In this document: positions 8,465 to 16,996 of the stretch, one piece after another
Position numbering within the stretch: the first letter of the stretch is position 1
Layout of the letters: each line of letters starts with the position of its first letter
Assembly: GCF_037940415.1 (NCBI RefSeq)
Contig: NZ_CP149798.1
Coordinates: forward strand, 4,187,001-4,251,000
DNA: 64,000 nucleotides
Source of the DNA: Streptomyces sp. f51
Lineage (GTDB): Bacteria; Actinomycetota; Actinomycetes; Streptomycetales; Streptomycetaceae
Reading direction: 5' to 3'
Notes under the pieces: generated by a model
The model's input: the letters and a program-made list of their open reading frames with translations, nothing else
The model's database searches: none
What the model was told of the DNA's origin: nothing
Translations under genes and position numbers: made by a program

Positions 8465-9630
8465 CCCGCCTCGCCGGGCAGTGCCACGAGCAGGGCCCGC
8501 GAGGACGGTGAGGGTCCGGGCCGCCAGCCGGTGGCCCGGGCCGTCTCGGGCAGATCGAGGCGGCCCGCGTTGCGCAGCGCCGGATGCGACCGGCCCCGCA
8601 GCGCGGCGAAGAACACGGCCTGGTCCCTGATGCCCTCGGCGCGGTCGCGCAGGACGGGCTCCAGGAGTCCGAGGCCCGCGGGCTCCTGGACGTTGTCGAT
8701 CAGCAGGACCGGGCGCCCCCGCCGGTGCGAGCGCTGGACGACACCCGCGTAGGCGTCGTCGAGGTCGGCCAGCAGCGCCCGTACGAGATGGCGTTCGGCG
8801 TGTCTGCGGGATTCGCCGCCCGCCAGGAAGTGCCGGGAGAGCAGGATCAGCGCGAGCTTGGGGCTGCCGTCCGCGGTCGGGTAGTCGCGGTACCAGGCGG
8901 CGGCTCTGCGCAGGCGGCGGTGGGCCGGGGAGACGCCCTCCGCGAAGGACTCCAGGGCCGCCTCGATGACGGGCTCCACCACCGGACCGGTTCCGCCCGT
9001 CGCCGCGACGAGCCGGGAGCCCACCTTGCCCACCCAGCGTCCCGCGAACCCGGAGAGCCAGGACTCGCTCTCGCCGAGCAGCAGGATCCGCTCCGCCTCC
9101 TGCCGGACGCGCGGTGCGGCGCGCTCGCTCCAGCCGCCCGCCGTCACCGCCAGCAGTCCCGAGGACAGCCGCGGGAATCCGATCCGGCCGGCCCCCTTCA
9201 CCGGTCCGGCCAGCTGCTCGGCGGCCGTGGTGAGCGCCTGGACCACCGGGGACCAGGACGCGGCCGGACGGCCCGGGGGCGGGGCGGCGAACTGCCCTTC
9301 CTCGCCGTCGAGAAGAGCGGTGGGGGTGTGTCCGCTGTAGGCCTCGCGCAGGGCGAGGAGGACGGCGGTCTTGCCCAGTCCCCGGTCGCCCGCGAACACC
9401 ACGAAGGGCGGTTCCTCCGGGTGTTCGTAGGGTGTGGTGCCGGGTTGGTACGGGCGCAGGCCGACCAGGCGTGACGCGAGTCCGGGCGGATCCGCGTCGA
9501 ACAGGGCCCCCCGGTTGTCCAGTTGTGTGTGCACCACATCTCCCCCTGGTCCGTGGTCCGGTCCGGATGTGCTGTTGTGAGGTGTATCAACAACTGTTGA
9601 AGAAGGGGCAGTTGGTTCGGGATAGGTCAT
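8449..9630 (-). CDS. P-loop ATP/GTP-binding protein of unknown role
   Basis: A 393-residue protein with a Walker A motif FAGDRGLGKTAVLLALRE near residue 80 and a Walker B-like LALILLSRHF or VLLIDNVQEP segment further on. This layout suggests a STAND/AAA-like ATPase domain. There are no TM segments or signal peptide. The first 55 residues are disordered; an internal start before HTQLDNRGALFDADP is possible. It is the last gene of a three-gene operon with the deaminase and the dioxygenase (35-bp gap) and overlaps ccsB tail-to-tail. I cannot assign a specific function. Confidence 0.7.
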   Translation of the reverse strand: MTYPEPTAPSSTVVDTPHNSTSGPDHGPGGDVVHTQLDNRGALFDADPPGLASRLVGLRPYQPGTTPYEHPEEPPFVVFAGDRGLGKTAVLLALREAYSGHTPTALLDGEEGQFAAPPPGRPAASWSPVVQALTTAAEQLAGPVKGAGRIGFPRLSSGLLAVTAGGWSERAAPRVRQEAERILLLGESESWLSGFAGRWVGKVGSRLVAATGGTGPVVEPVIEAALESFAEGVSPAHRRLRRAAAWYRDYPTADGSPKLALILLSRHFLAGGESRRHAERHLVRALLADLDDAYAGVVQRSHRRGRPVLLIDNVQEPAGLGLLEPVLRDRAEGIRDQAVFFAALRGRSHPALRNAGRLDLPETARATGWRPGPSPSSRALLVALPGEAGHTPA

Positions 9631-9665
9631 CCGCTGTCCGTTCGCTTACGGAAACGGTCGGCCGT

Positions 9666-10793
9666 TCAGTCGACAGTGATCGAATCGAGCTTCCGGCGCA
9701 GATAGACGTGGGAGTCCACGGGCTCGTGGGCCACGCGGCCCACCGGAGCGGGCACCGACTCCACCAGCGTTCCCGGGGTGCACTCGCCGAAGTACACGAG
9801 CGAGATCAGTTCCTCGGCGGGTGCGCCGACCGGGGGCGGCAGCACCCGGTGGCGTCCCGAGCGCCAGCGGTCGCCGGTCCAACGGGCCATGAGATCCCCG
9901 ATGTTGACCGTCAGTGCGGCGGGATCGTAGGGCGCGTCCCGCCAGCCGTCCGTGTCCGTGAACACCTGGAGCCCGCCCTCGCCGGTCTGCCGGTCGAGGA
10001 TGGTGACGGTGCCGAAGTCGGTGTGCGGTCCGATGCGGAACTGGCCCGGCCGCGGTGCGCCCACGACCTCGGTGCCCGGATACCAGTTGATGTTGAAGCC
10101 GTACGTGGGGTGGTCCATGTGCCGGGTGAAGAAGTCCCGTCCGGGGCCGAGCGCCTCTCCCAGCAGTTCGAGGAGCAGTCTCTCCAGCCCGGCCATCGCC
10201 GTCAGGTACTCCTCGCAGAGCTCCCGCAGCTCCGGGGTCTCGGCGGGCCAGACGTTCGGCGCGTACCACTCCGCGTTGGTCTCCGGGTCCTCGAACGGCT
10301 CGCGGGTGGCGAAGGTCAGGGACTCCTTGAGGTCCGGAGGTGTCTTCGTGCCCTCCGCGTAGCCGTTGGCCTCGGCGCCGGGCCCGAGCCAGCCGCGCCC
10401 GCCGACGCGGGTGGCGTACGGCTCCTTGGCCGCGGCGGGCAGCGCGAAGAAGGCGCGGGCGGACTCCCGTAGCCGGCCGCGCAGTTCGGGGTCCACGCCG
10501 TGGCCGGTGACGAGCAGGAAGCCGGCCGTGCGGAGGGCGTCGTCGACGGTACGGGCGAGCGCGGCACGGGCACGGGGGTCCCCGGAGAACCAGGGACCGA
10601 GGTCGACGGTGGGGACGTCGGCGACAGCGGCGGGATCGATCACAGGGCCGCTCACCGTGTCGCCGGCCTTCTCGCTCACCGGCTCGTTCGCAAGGTCGTC
10701 GCTGGCCCTCTCGCTCACCGGCTCGTTCGCAAGGTCGTCGCCGGCCCTCTCGCTCACCGGGTCCTTCGTGGGGTCGCTCGCCGGGTCATTCAC
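9666..10793 (-). CDS. Isopenicillin-N-synthase-like 2OG-Fe(II) dioxygenase
   Basis: A 375-residue non-haem iron oxygenase. The N-terminal DIOX_N segment begins at VPTVDLGPWFSGD. The C-terminal jelly-roll has HTDFGTVTIL (first His and Asp ligands) and a distal His in WRSGRHRVLPPP. The first 55 residues contain a 13-residue repeat (…DDLANEPVSERAS…) that homologues would lack. The GTG at 10793 overlaps the deaminase stop by 8 bp; an internal start after the repeats cannot be excluded. The substrate is unknown. Pairing with a deaminase suggests a nucleobase- or amine-modifying step, which is only inference. Confidence 0.85.
   Translation of the reverse strand: MNDPASDPTKDPVSERAGDDLANEPVSERASDDLANEPVSEKAGDTVSGPVIDPAAVADVPTVDLGPWFSGDPRARAALARTVDDALRTAGFLLVTGHGVDPELRGRLRESARAFFALPAAAKEPYATRVGGRGWLGPGAEANGYAEGTKTPPDLKESLTFATREPFEDPETNAEWYAPNVWPAETPELRELCEEYLTAMAGLERLLLELLGEALGPGRDFFTRHMDHPTYGFNINWYPGTEVVGAPRPGQFRIGPHTDFGTVTILDRQTGEGGLQVFTDTDGWRDAPYDPAALTVNIGDLMARWTGDRWRSGRHRVLPPPVGAPAEELISLVYFGECTPGTLVESVPAPVGRVAHEPVDSHVYLRRKLDSITVD
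10671..10761. repeat. 39-bp tandem repeat, 2.3 copies, in the dioxygenase 5' coding region
   Basis: Units lie at 10671-10709 and 10710-10748, with a partial third to about 10761. The two full units differ at one or two positions. The period is a multiple of three, so the repeat adds 13 residues per unit to the N-terminus without breaking the frame. Confidence 0.9.
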
Positions 10794-11244
10794 CGATGTC
10801 CTCGTTCCACAGGGCCGGGTTCTTCTCGATGAAGTCGCGCATCAGCGCGGTGCACTCGGGATCGTCGAGCAGCGTGATCTGCACGCCGTGCTCGGCGAGC
10901 CAGTCGTGGCCGCCGTGGAAGGTGGCCGCCTCTCCGACGACGACCCGGGAGATCCCGAACTGGCGGACCAGCCCGCAGCAGTACCAGCACGGCGACAAGG
11001 TGGTCACCATGGTCGTGCCGCGGTACGAACGCTGCCGTCCCGCGTCCCGGAAGGCGGCCGTCTCGCCGTGCGCCGATGGGTCGCCGTCCTGGACGCGGCG
11101 GTTGTGGCCCCGGCCGAGCAGGGTGCCGTCCGCGCCGTACAGCGCGGCCCCGATGGGAATCCCGCCCTCGGCGAGTCCGGCGCGCGCCTCCGCGAGGGCG
11201 GTCGCGAGCCACGCGCGGGCCTGTGCCTGATCGATGAGCTCCAT
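10786..11244 (-). CDS. Cytosine-deaminase-like nucleoside/nucleobase deaminase
   Basis: A 152-residue zinc deaminase of the CMP/dCMP family. Zinc and proton-transfer residues are visible as HGETAAF (His plus catalytic Glu) and SPCWYCC (two Cys ligands). The HGE form, instead of HAE, matches yeast-type cytosine deaminases. The ATG at 11244 (MELIDQAQARAW) is chosen over an upstream start because the extra 11 residues are low-complexity. It is the first gene of the operon with the dioxygenase (8-bp overlap) and the P-loop protein. A likely role is pyrimidine salvage or deamination of a cytosine-like substrate. Confidence 0.85.
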   Translation of the reverse strand: MELIDQAQARAWLATALAEARAGLAEGGIPIGAALYGADGTLLGRGHNRRVQDGDPSAHGETAAFRDAGRQRSYRGTTMVTTLSPCWYCCGLVRQFGISRVVVGEAATFHGGHDWLAEHGVQITLLDDPECTALMRDFIEKNPALWNEDIGE

Positions 11245-11334
11245 GACACCACTGTCCCCCGCCCCACCCCCTCCCAAGACCGGAACACGACCGCACGACT
11301 CGGACCGGGGGTCCGACGCTGAAGGGCGTGGCCG

Positions 11335-12312
11335 TCAGGAGCCGGACACCTTCAGCAGCAGCTTGCCTGTGCTGGTTCGTGAAGCCATCAGGGTGTGGGC
11401 CTCCGCTGCCTTCTCCAGGGGGAACTCCGCCGTGACCGGCAGGGTCACGGTGCCGTCGGCGACCGTCTCGAAGGCGTGGGCGGCGATGGTGCGGAGGGCG
11501 GAGGGGTCCGACTCGGCCAGGCCGAGGATCGAGAAGCCGGCGACCGACAGGCCGGTGGGGTTCAGTTCCTTCTGTCCCACGGTCCAGGGCTCCGCCGAGC
11601 CGGCGTTGCCGAAGGCGACCAGGCGGCCGAAGCGGGCGAGGGAGGCGAGGGTGTCCCGGAAGGTCTCCCCGCCCACCGCGTCCAGGGCCAGGTCCACCCC
11701 GCGGCCCGCGGTCGCCGCGCGCACCTCGTCGCGGAAGGAGCCCACGAACACCTCGTCGTAGCCGTTGCCGAGGGCGTACTCGGCCTTCGCCGCGCTCGAC
11801 ACGACGCCGTACACCGCGCCGGCGCCGGCCGCCTTCGCCAGCCTGCCCAGCGCCGTGCCCACACCGCCCGCGGCACTCTGGACGAGCACGGTCTCCTCCG
11901 GCCGGATCCTGCCCACGGTGTGCAGGAGCGCGTACGCCGTGGGCAGGACGGTGGGCAGGGTGGCTCCGGTGCGCAGTCCGACGCCCCCGGGCAGCGGGAA
12001 GACCGTCGCGGCCTCGGCCACGGCCACCTCCGCGTACGCCCCGCCCGCCGTGAGCGCCGCGACCTCCTGGCCGGCGCGCAGTTCCGTGACGCCGGGCCCG
12101 ACCGCCCGGATCCGGCCCGAGACCTCCAGACCGGGGACGAAGGGCAGGCCGGGTACGCGGTAGCCCTGCGACCTCGCCAGCAGGTCGGCGAAGTTCACGC
12201 CCACGTAGGCCACGTCGATGCTCACCTGCCCCGGGCCCGGATCGGGGACCTTCGCCTCGGTGACCCGCAGGACCTCGGGACCGCCGTACTCCTCGAACTC
12301 GACCGTACGCAT
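11335..12312 (-). CDS. NADPH:quinone oxidoreductase-like MDR protein
   Basis: A 325-residue medium-chain reductase of the zeta-crystallin/QOR type: GroES-like N-terminus (MRTVEFEEYGGPEVLRV), then a Rossmann domain with VQSAAGGVGTALGRLAKAAGA. The structural-zinc cysteine cluster of alcohol dehydrogenases is absent. An in-frame ATG 18 bp upstream (12330) is possible. It is transcribed away from the ArsR-type regulator at 12436, and the shared 123-bp gap carries several inverted and direct repeats, so regulation by that protein is likely. Confidence 0.9.
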   Translation of the reverse strand: MRTVEFEEYGGPEVLRVTEAKVPDPGPGQVSIDVAYVGVNFADLLARSQGYRVPGLPFVPGLEVSGRIRAVGPGVTELRAGQEVAALTAGGAYAEVAVAEAATVFPLPGGVGLRTGATLPTVLPTAYALLHTVGRIRPEETVLVQSAAGGVGTALGRLAKAAGAGAVYGVVSSAAKAEYALGNGYDEVFVGSFRDEVRAATAGRGVDLALDAVGGETFRDTLASLARFGRLVAFGNAGSAEPWTVGQKELNPTGLSVAGFSILGLAESDPSALRTIAAHAFETVADGTVTLPVTAEFPLEKAAEAHTLMASRTSTGKLLLKVSGS

Positions 12313-12337
12313 GGCACACCCCTGGCTCACGCTCGAC

Positions 12338-12389
12338 TGTTCAACGAAAAGCGAACACTCGGGAGTGTATGGTTTTCATCGAACACTCT
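12338..12389. promoter_or_regulatory. Operator-like repeats between the divergent QOR and ArsR genes
   Basis: A perfect inverted repeat ACACTC-GG-GAGTGT spans 12355-12368. The nonamer CGAACACTC occurs at 12352-12360 and again at 12380-12388, and TGTTC (12338-12342) pairs with GAACA (12353-12357). Such clustered symmetric sites between divergent genes are typical binding sites for a small HTH repressor. The product of 12436 is the obvious candidate. Confidence 0.6.
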
Positions 12390-12435
12390 GCAAGCGGATC
12401 CGGGCACCACGGATCAGGAACACGGGGAGACCGGC

Positions 12436-12780
12436 GTGGCGGAGCGCGGCAGTCACCGGGCGGCGCCCGAGCACACCCACCCCGACGAGGTCCCCGTCCT
12501 CACCGCCCTCGCGGCCCTCGCCGATCCCGTGCGCCTTCGGATCGTCAGGGAGCTGGCGGGATCGACGGAGTGGAGCCGCGCCTGCGGCAGCTTCGACGTG
12601 CCCGTCGGCAAGGCGGCCCTCAGCCATCACTTCGCCGTACTGCGCGGTGCAGGCCTCGTGGAGCAGCGCGACGAGGGCCCCCGGCGGGTCAACCGGCTGC
12701 GCCGGCGGGAGTTCGAGGCCCGCTTCCCCGGTCTCCTCGCCCTCGTCCTGCGCCCGGAGCCGTCCGGCGGGCAGCCGTAG
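12436..12780 (+). CDS. ArsR-family HTH transcriptional regulator
   Basis: A 114-residue winged-HTH protein. LAALADPVRLRIVREL is the N-terminal ArsR helix pair, KAALSHHFAVLRGAGLVEQ is the recognition helix region, and RRVNRLRR forms the wing. The GTG start at 12436 is supported by GGGGAGA seven bases upstream; the frame is open far upstream but has no homology there. A single cysteine (RACGSF) lies before the recognition helix and could sense oxidants or quinones, which is inference. It is divergent from a quinone oxidoreductase that it probably controls. Confidence 0.85.
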   Translation: MAERGSHRAAPEHTHPDEVPVLTALAALADPVRLRIVRELAGSTEWSRACGSFDVPVGKAALSHHFAVLRGAGLVEQRDEGPRRVNRLRRREFEARFPGLLALVLRPEPSGGQP

Positions 12781-12829
12781 CGTCAGGCGGTGCCGGTGCC
12801 CGTATCGATGGCGTCGGTGTCCGGCGGTC

Positions 12830-13228
12830 TCACGACTCCTCGTCGGACCTGCTCTGCTCCTCACGCCGCTTCAGTTCCTCCTCGCGGCGGCGCAGATCCG
12901 CCTCCCAGTCCTTCAGCAGCGCCTCGTCCTTGCGGTTCTCGGCCTTGAGGGACTGGAGGAACTCGGGGTTGTCGTCGGGCGCCACGAACGCCGTCCGGTG
13001 GTTGCGGTGCCACTCGGAAGGAGTGGAGCCGCTCCCGGGGCCACGGCGGTTGCGGCCCGCGACCAGCCAGGCGACCGGACCGACCAGCACCTCGCCGAAG
13101 AGCAGGATGATGATGACCCAGACCACCTTCGGCAGGCCCCTGACCTCCTCCTCCGGCGTGTTCAGGCAGTCGATGAAGGCGTAGATCCACAGCGCCAGGA
13201 CCAGCAGGAAGGGCAGATACCTGAGCAT
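12830..13228 (-). CDS. PLD-nuclease N-terminal-type (PLDc_N) small membrane protein
   Basis: A 132-residue protein with two TM helices: MLRYLPFLLVLALWIYAFIDCL, then VVWVIIILLFGEVLVGPVAWLVAG. This is the PLDc_N pattern, with no phospholipase catalytic domain attached. A charged coiled-coil tail follows (AENRKDEALLKDWEADLRRREEE…). The ATG at 13228 places the first TM helix at the extreme N-terminus, as usual for the family; the longer frame to 13288 adds a non-homologous stretch. It is divergent from the menaquinone decarboxylase gene. Function unknown. Confidence 0.82.
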   Translation of the reverse strand: MLRYLPFLLVLALWIYAFIDCLNTPEEEVRGLPKVVWVIIILLFGEVLVGPVAWLVAGRNRRGPGSGSTPSEWHRNHRTAFVAPDDNPEFLQSLKAENRKDEALLKDWEADLRRREEELKRREEQSRSDEES

Positions 13229-13304
13229 GGCCGAACGATCCCCCAGTGTGCGACGGCGGGGCGGCACGGGCCCCCCGGTGACGGGCACAGATTAGCGGGT
13301 GGCC

Positions 13305-13317
13305 GATACTTGGACAC
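13305..13317 (+). promoter_or_regulatory. -10 element of a probably leaderless promoter
   Basis: GATACT at 13305-13310 ends 7 bp before the ATG at 13318, and no Shine-Dalgarno sequence lies between them. This spacing fits transcription starting at or next to the start codon. The -35 is weak (TGACGG around 13279, spacing too long). Confidence 0.4.
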
Positions 13318-14769
13318 ATGGCTTACGACGATCTTCGCTCCCTGCTCAGGGCGCTGGAGCGCGAGGGAGACCTCAAGCGCATCAAGGCCGAGGTGGATCC
13401 GTACCTGGAGGTCGGGGAGATCGTCGACCGGGTACAGAAGGCCGGCGGGCCCGCGCTCCTCTTCGAGAACGTGAAGGGCTCCGCCATGCCCCTCGCGATG
13501 AACGTGTTCGGCACCGACCGGCGCCTGCTGAAGGCCCTCGGCCTGAAGTCGTACGCCGAGATCTCCGACAGGATCGGCGGGCTGCTCAGGCCCGAGCTGC
13601 CGCACGGCTTCGTGGGCGTGCGCGAGGCCTTCGGCAAGCTCGGCGCGATGACGCACGTACCGCCGAAGAAGGTCAAGGACGCACCGGTGCAGGAGGTGGT
13701 GCTGCGCGGCGACGACGTCGACCTCGACGCCCTGCCCGCCCTGTTCACCTGGCCCGAGGACGGCGGCTCCTTCTTCAACCTCGGGCTCACCCACACCAAG
13801 GACCCCGAGTCCGGCGTCCGCAACCTCGGTCTCTACCGGCTCCAGCGGCACGACAAGCGCACCATCGGCATGCACTGGCAGATCCACAAGGACAGCCGGA
13901 ACCACTACCAGGTCGCGGCCCGCAAGGGCGAGCGGCTTCCGGTGGCGATCGCCTTCGGCTGCCCGCCCGCCGTCACCTACGCCTCCACCGCCCCGCTGCC
14001 CGGCGACATCGACGAGTACCTCTTCGCCGGGTTCCTCCAGGGCAAGCGGATCGAGATGGTCGACTGCAAGACCGTCCCGCTCCAGGTGCCCGCGAACGCC
14101 GAGGTCGTCCTGGAGGGCTGGCTGGAGCCGGGCGAGATGCTGCCCGAGGGACCCTTCGGCGACCACACCGGCTTCTACACCCCGCAGGAGCCCTTCCCGG
14201 CCCTGACCATCGACTGCGTCACGATGCGCAGGCGGCCGCTGCTCCAGTCCATCGTGGTGGGCCGGCCCCCCACGGAGGACGGTCCCCTCGGCCGGGCGAC
14301 GGAGCGGTTCTTCCTCCCCCTGCTGAAGATCATCGTGCCGGACATCGTGGACTACCACCTGCCGGAGGCGGGCGGTTTCCACAACTGCGCGATCGTCTCG
14401 ATCGACAAGAAGTACCCGAAGCACGCCCAGAAGGTGATGCACGCCGTCTGGGGCGCCCACATGATGTCCCTGACGAAGCTCATCGTGGTCGTCGACGCGG
14501 ACTGCGACGTCCACGATCTGCACGAGGTCGCCTGGCGCGCGCTCGGCAACACGGACTACGGCCGTGACCTCACCGTCGTCGAAGGTCCGGTCGACCACCT
14601 CGACCACGCCTCCTACCAGCAGTTCTGGGGCGGCAAGGCGGGCATCGACGCGACGAAGAAGTGGCCCGAGGAGGGCTACACCCGGGACGGCGGCTGGCCC
14701 GAGATGGTGCTGTCCGACCCGCAGACGGCGGCGAAGGTCGACCGCCGTTGGAAGGAGTACGGGCTGTGA
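13318..14769 (+). CDS. Menaquinone biosynthesis UbiD-family decarboxylase
   Basis: A 483-residue UbiD-like prenylated-FMN decarboxylase, assigned to a late step of the futalosine menaquinone pathway (called MqnL in some literature). It carries the family's AYDDLRSLLRALEREGDLKRI N-terminus, the conserved R/E-containing prFMN pocket segments (NLGLYRLQRHDKRTIGMHW) and EGPFGDHTGFY, the catalytic Glu-Asp region. It heads an operon with mqnP (GTGA overlap) and lies close to a UbiX-like prenyltransferase that would supply its cofactor. The same arrangement is known in S. coelicolor. Confidence 0.92.
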   Translation: MAYDDLRSLLRALEREGDLKRIKAEVDPYLEVGEIVDRVQKAGGPALLFENVKGSAMPLAMNVFGTDRRLLKALGLKSYAEISDRIGGLLRPELPHGFVGVREAFGKLGAMTHVPPKKVKDAPVQEVVLRGDDVDLDALPALFTWPEDGGSFFNLGLTHTKDPESGVRNLGLYRLQRHDKRTIGMHWQIHKDSRNHYQVAARKGERLPVAIAFGCPPAVTYASTAPLPGDIDEYLFAGFLQGKRIEMVDCKTVPLQVPANAEVVLEGWLEPGEMLPEGPFGDHTGFYTPQEPFPALTIDCVTMRRRPLLQSIVVGRPPTEDGPLGRATERFFLPLLKIIVPDIVDYHLPEAGGFHNCAIVSIDKKYPKHAQKVMHAVWGAHMMSLTKLIVVVDADCDVHDLHEVAWRALGNTDYGRDLTVVEGPVDHLDHASYQQFWGGKAGIDATKKWPEEGYTRDGGWPEMVLSDPQTAAKVDRRWKEYGL

Positions 14770-15668
14770 GTTCAGCTTCCGCGGCGCTTCCCCAGCCGGG
14801 CCGCACCAAGGCCTTCCTGCGCCTGGTCATGATCGAGCACTCGGTGTTCGCGCTGCCCTTCGCCTACATCGCGGCGCTCACCGCGATGTTCGAGGTCGAC
14901 AAGAACATCCACTGGGCAAAGCTGCTCCTGGTCACCGTCGCGATGGTGGGTCTGCGCACCTTCGCCATGGCGGCGAACCGGATCATCGACCGCGAGATCG
15001 ACGCCCGCAACCCCCGTACGGCCCAGCGTGAACTGGTCACCGGCGCGATGAGCGTGAAGCACGCCTGGACCGGCGCGCTCGTCGCCCTCGTCGTGTTCCT
15101 GGCCGCCGCGGCCCTGCTCAACCCGCTCTGCCTGGCGCTGGCGCCCATCGCGGTCATCCCGATGGTCGTCTACCCGTACGGCAAGCGGTTCACGAACTTC
15201 CCGCAGGCCATCCTCGGTCTCGCCCAGGCCATGGGCCCGGTCGGCGCCTGGATCGCCGTCACCGGCACCTGGTCCTGGGACGCGGTCGTCCTCGGCCTCG
15301 CGGTCGGCGTCTGGATCGGCGGCTTCGACCTGATCTACGCCTGCCAGGACGTCGAGACCGACCGCGAGATCGGTGTGATGTCGGTGCCGGCCCGGTTCGG
15401 CATCCCGGCCGCGATCCGCGGCGCGCGGGGCTGCCACGCCGTGACGACGGGCCTCTTCGTCTGGTACGGGGTGGCCACCGGCGCGGGCGCCTTCTTCTGG
15501 CTCGGCCTGGTGATCGTCGCCGGCGCGTTCCTGTACGAGCACTCCATCGTCAAGCCGCACGACCTGAGCCGGCTGAACCGGGCGTTCTTCCAGGTGAACG
15601 GCTTCATCGGGATCGCCCTGTTCGTGTGTGCCCTGCTCGACCTGCTGGTGCGCGGGCTGACGGTCTGA
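14766..15668 (+). CDS. mqnP: Menaquinone biosynthesis prenyltransferase MqnP
   Basis: A 300-residue UbiA-superfamily membrane prenyltransferase that attaches the polyprenyl chain to the naphthoate precursor. Two Asp-rich Mg-diphosphate motifs are visible: NRIIDREIDARN (about residue 75) and DLIYACQDVETDREIG (about residue 188). Eight or so TM helices lie around them. The GTG at 14766 overlaps the decarboxylase stop; the longer open frame upstream is antisense-like extension with no homology. Confidence 0.92.
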   Translation: MSSASAALPQPGRTKAFLRLVMIEHSVFALPFAYIAALTAMFEVDKNIHWAKLLLVTVAMVGLRTFAMAANRIIDREIDARNPRTAQRELVTGAMSVKHAWTGALVALVVFLAAAALLNPLCLALAPIAVIPMVVYPYGKRFTNFPQAILGLAQAMGPVGAWIAVTGTWSWDAVVLGLAVGVWIGGFDLIYACQDVETDREIGVMSVPARFGIPAAIRGARGCHAVTTGLFVWYGVATGAGAFFWLGLVIVAGAFLYEHSIVKPHDLSRLNRAFFQVNGFIGIALFVCALLDLLVRGLTV

Positions 15669-15686
15669 GCATGGCCGGTGGCCGGA

Positions 15687-15699
15687 TAGGCTCGACATC
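15687..15699 (+). promoter_or_regulatory. -10 element of a probably leaderless promoter
   Basis: TAGGCT at 15687-15692 is followed by seven bases and the ATG at 15700, with no ribosome-binding site between. The geometry matches that seen before 13318, 19132 and 25513. Confidence 0.45.
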
Positions 15700-16389
15700 A
15701 TGAAGCCAGGACAGACGCAGCGCCGGCCTTGGATCGTGGGGGTGTCCGGCGCGTCCGGTACGCCGTACGCGGCCGCGGTGCTGCGTTCGCTGCTGGAAGC
15801 GGGGGAGAGCGTCGACCTGGTCGTCAGCCGGGCCTCACGGCTCACGCTGCTCGACGAGACCGGTCTCCCGTTCCGTGACGCCCACTGGCGGGACGACCTG
15901 CGCGCGTGGCTGGAGCGGGGCGCCGACGGCAAGCCCGGCACCTTCGACGTCCCCGGGGAACACCTCGACCGCGTACGGCACTGGAGCGCGGGCGACCTGG
16001 CGGCGGGCCCCTCGTCGGGCTCGTACCCGGCCAAGGGCATGATCATCGTGCCCGCCTCCACCGCCTGCGTGGCCGGAGTGGCCCTCGGCCTGTCGAAGGA
16101 CCTGCTCCAGCGGGCCGCGAGCGTCACCCTCAAGGAGCGGCGCACGCTGGTCGTCGCCGTACGGGAGACCCCGCTGAACGGGCAGACACTGCGTCACCTG
16201 GTCTCCCTGGACGACGCGGGCGCCACCGTCCTGCCCGCGTCGCCGGCGTTCTACGCGGGAGCCACGCACATCCAGGACCTGGTGGACTTCGTCGCCGGAC
16301 GGGCCCTCGACGCGGCGGGTGTCGAACACGGCCTCTACCGCCGGTGGAAGGGCGAACTCGGGAGCGGCTCCCGGGACGCCACCACCTAG
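15700..16389 (+). CDS. UbiX-family flavin prenyltransferase
   Basis: A 229-residue flavoprotein that makes prenylated FMN for UbiD-type decarboxylases (called MqnM in the futalosine context). The Rossmann-like N-terminus GVSGASGTPYAAAVLRSLLEAG binds FMN. STACVAGVALGLSKDLLQRAA and the ERRTLVVAVRETPLN segment are classic UbiX motifs. It is about 40 residues longer than E. coli UbiX because of an insert near residues 60-100. It is separated from mqnP by 31 bp that hold a putative promoter of its own. Confidence 0.92.
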   Translation: MKPGQTQRRPWIVGVSGASGTPYAAAVLRSLLEAGESVDLVVSRASRLTLLDETGLPFRDAHWRDDLRAWLERGADGKPGTFDVPGEHLDRVRHWSAGDLAAGPSSGSYPAKGMIIVPASTACVAGVALGLSKDLLQRAASVTLKERRTLVVAVRETPLNGQTLRHLVSLDDAGATVLPASPAFYAGATHIQDLVDFVAGRALDAAGVEHGLYRRWKGELGSGSRDATT

Positions 16390-16445
16390 ACTCGCAAGAT
16401 TCTCAGGACTTCTCAGATCCTTTTTCAGCGGAAGGCTTCGATCGC

Positions 16446-16901
16446 ATGGACGCGGTGGACAGGCAGCTCATCCAGGCCCTGAGGGAGAACGGCCGGGCCT
16501 CCTACGCGGAGCTGGGGCGCCTCGTCGGTCTGTCGGGACCCAGTGTCACCGACCGCATCAACCGGCTGGAGGCGGCCGGTGTCATCACCGGCTACCGCGC
16601 GACGGTCGACTCGGCCTCGCTCGGTCTCGGCGTCACCGCCCTCATCGGCATCTCGCTGTCCGACGCGGCCGACCACGAGGACGTGGCCCGGCGCCTGCGC
16701 GACCTCAGCGAGATCGAGGACTGCTGGTTCATCGCGGGCGACGACTCGTTCATGCTCAAGGTGCGCTCCAGCGACGTCGACGGACTGGAGAAGACCATCC
16801 GGCGGCTGTCCGGGACCAAGGGCGTCTCCCGTACCCGCACGACGATCGTGCTCTCCACCAAGTGGGAGAACCGGGTCGGAGAGCTGCCCGAGGAGGAGTA
16901 G
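16446..16901 (+). CDS. Lrp/AsnC-family transcriptional regulator
   Basis: A 151-residue protein with an N-terminal HTH (MDAVDRQLIQALRENGRASYAELGRLVGLSGPSVTDRINRLEAAGVI) and a C-terminal RAM/ligand-binding domain (about residues 65-145) containing the DCWFIAGDDSFMLKV strand. The ATG at 16446 is preceded by GCGGAAGG. It sits between UbiX and MqnE genes and is followed by a strong hairpin, so it may form its own unit. Control of the menaquinone genes is plausible but unproven. Confidence 0.92.
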   Translation: MDAVDRQLIQALRENGRASYAELGRLVGLSGPSVTDRINRLEAAGVITGYRATVDSASLGLGVTALIGISLSDAADHEDVARRLRDLSEIEDCWFIAGDDSFMLKVRSSDVDGLEKTIRRLSGTKGVSRTRTTIVLSTKWENRVGELPEEE

Positions 16902-16916
16902 AGGCGTCCTCGGCAC

Positions 16917-16938
16917 GAAGGCCCTGGTGGGGGCCTTC
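16917..16938 (+). terminator. Hairpin after the Lrp gene
   Basis: Perfect 8-bp stem GAAGGCCC / GGGCCTTC with a 6-nt loop, 15 bp after the stop codon. There is no U-run, as is usual for Streptomyces terminators. Confidence 0.65.
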
Positions 16939-16957
16939 TGCCGGAAAGCCGGGGGAG

Positions 16958-16963
16958 TACGGT
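16958..16963 (+). promoter_or_regulatory. Candidate -10 for mqnE
   Basis: TACGGT at 16958-16963 lies about 20 bp upstream of the ribosome site AGGGAGAGG and 39 bp before the ATG. No good -35 was seen. Confidence 0.3.
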
Positions 16964-16996
16964 TGGCAGCGTTTCGTCACAGGGAGAGGTAATCGC

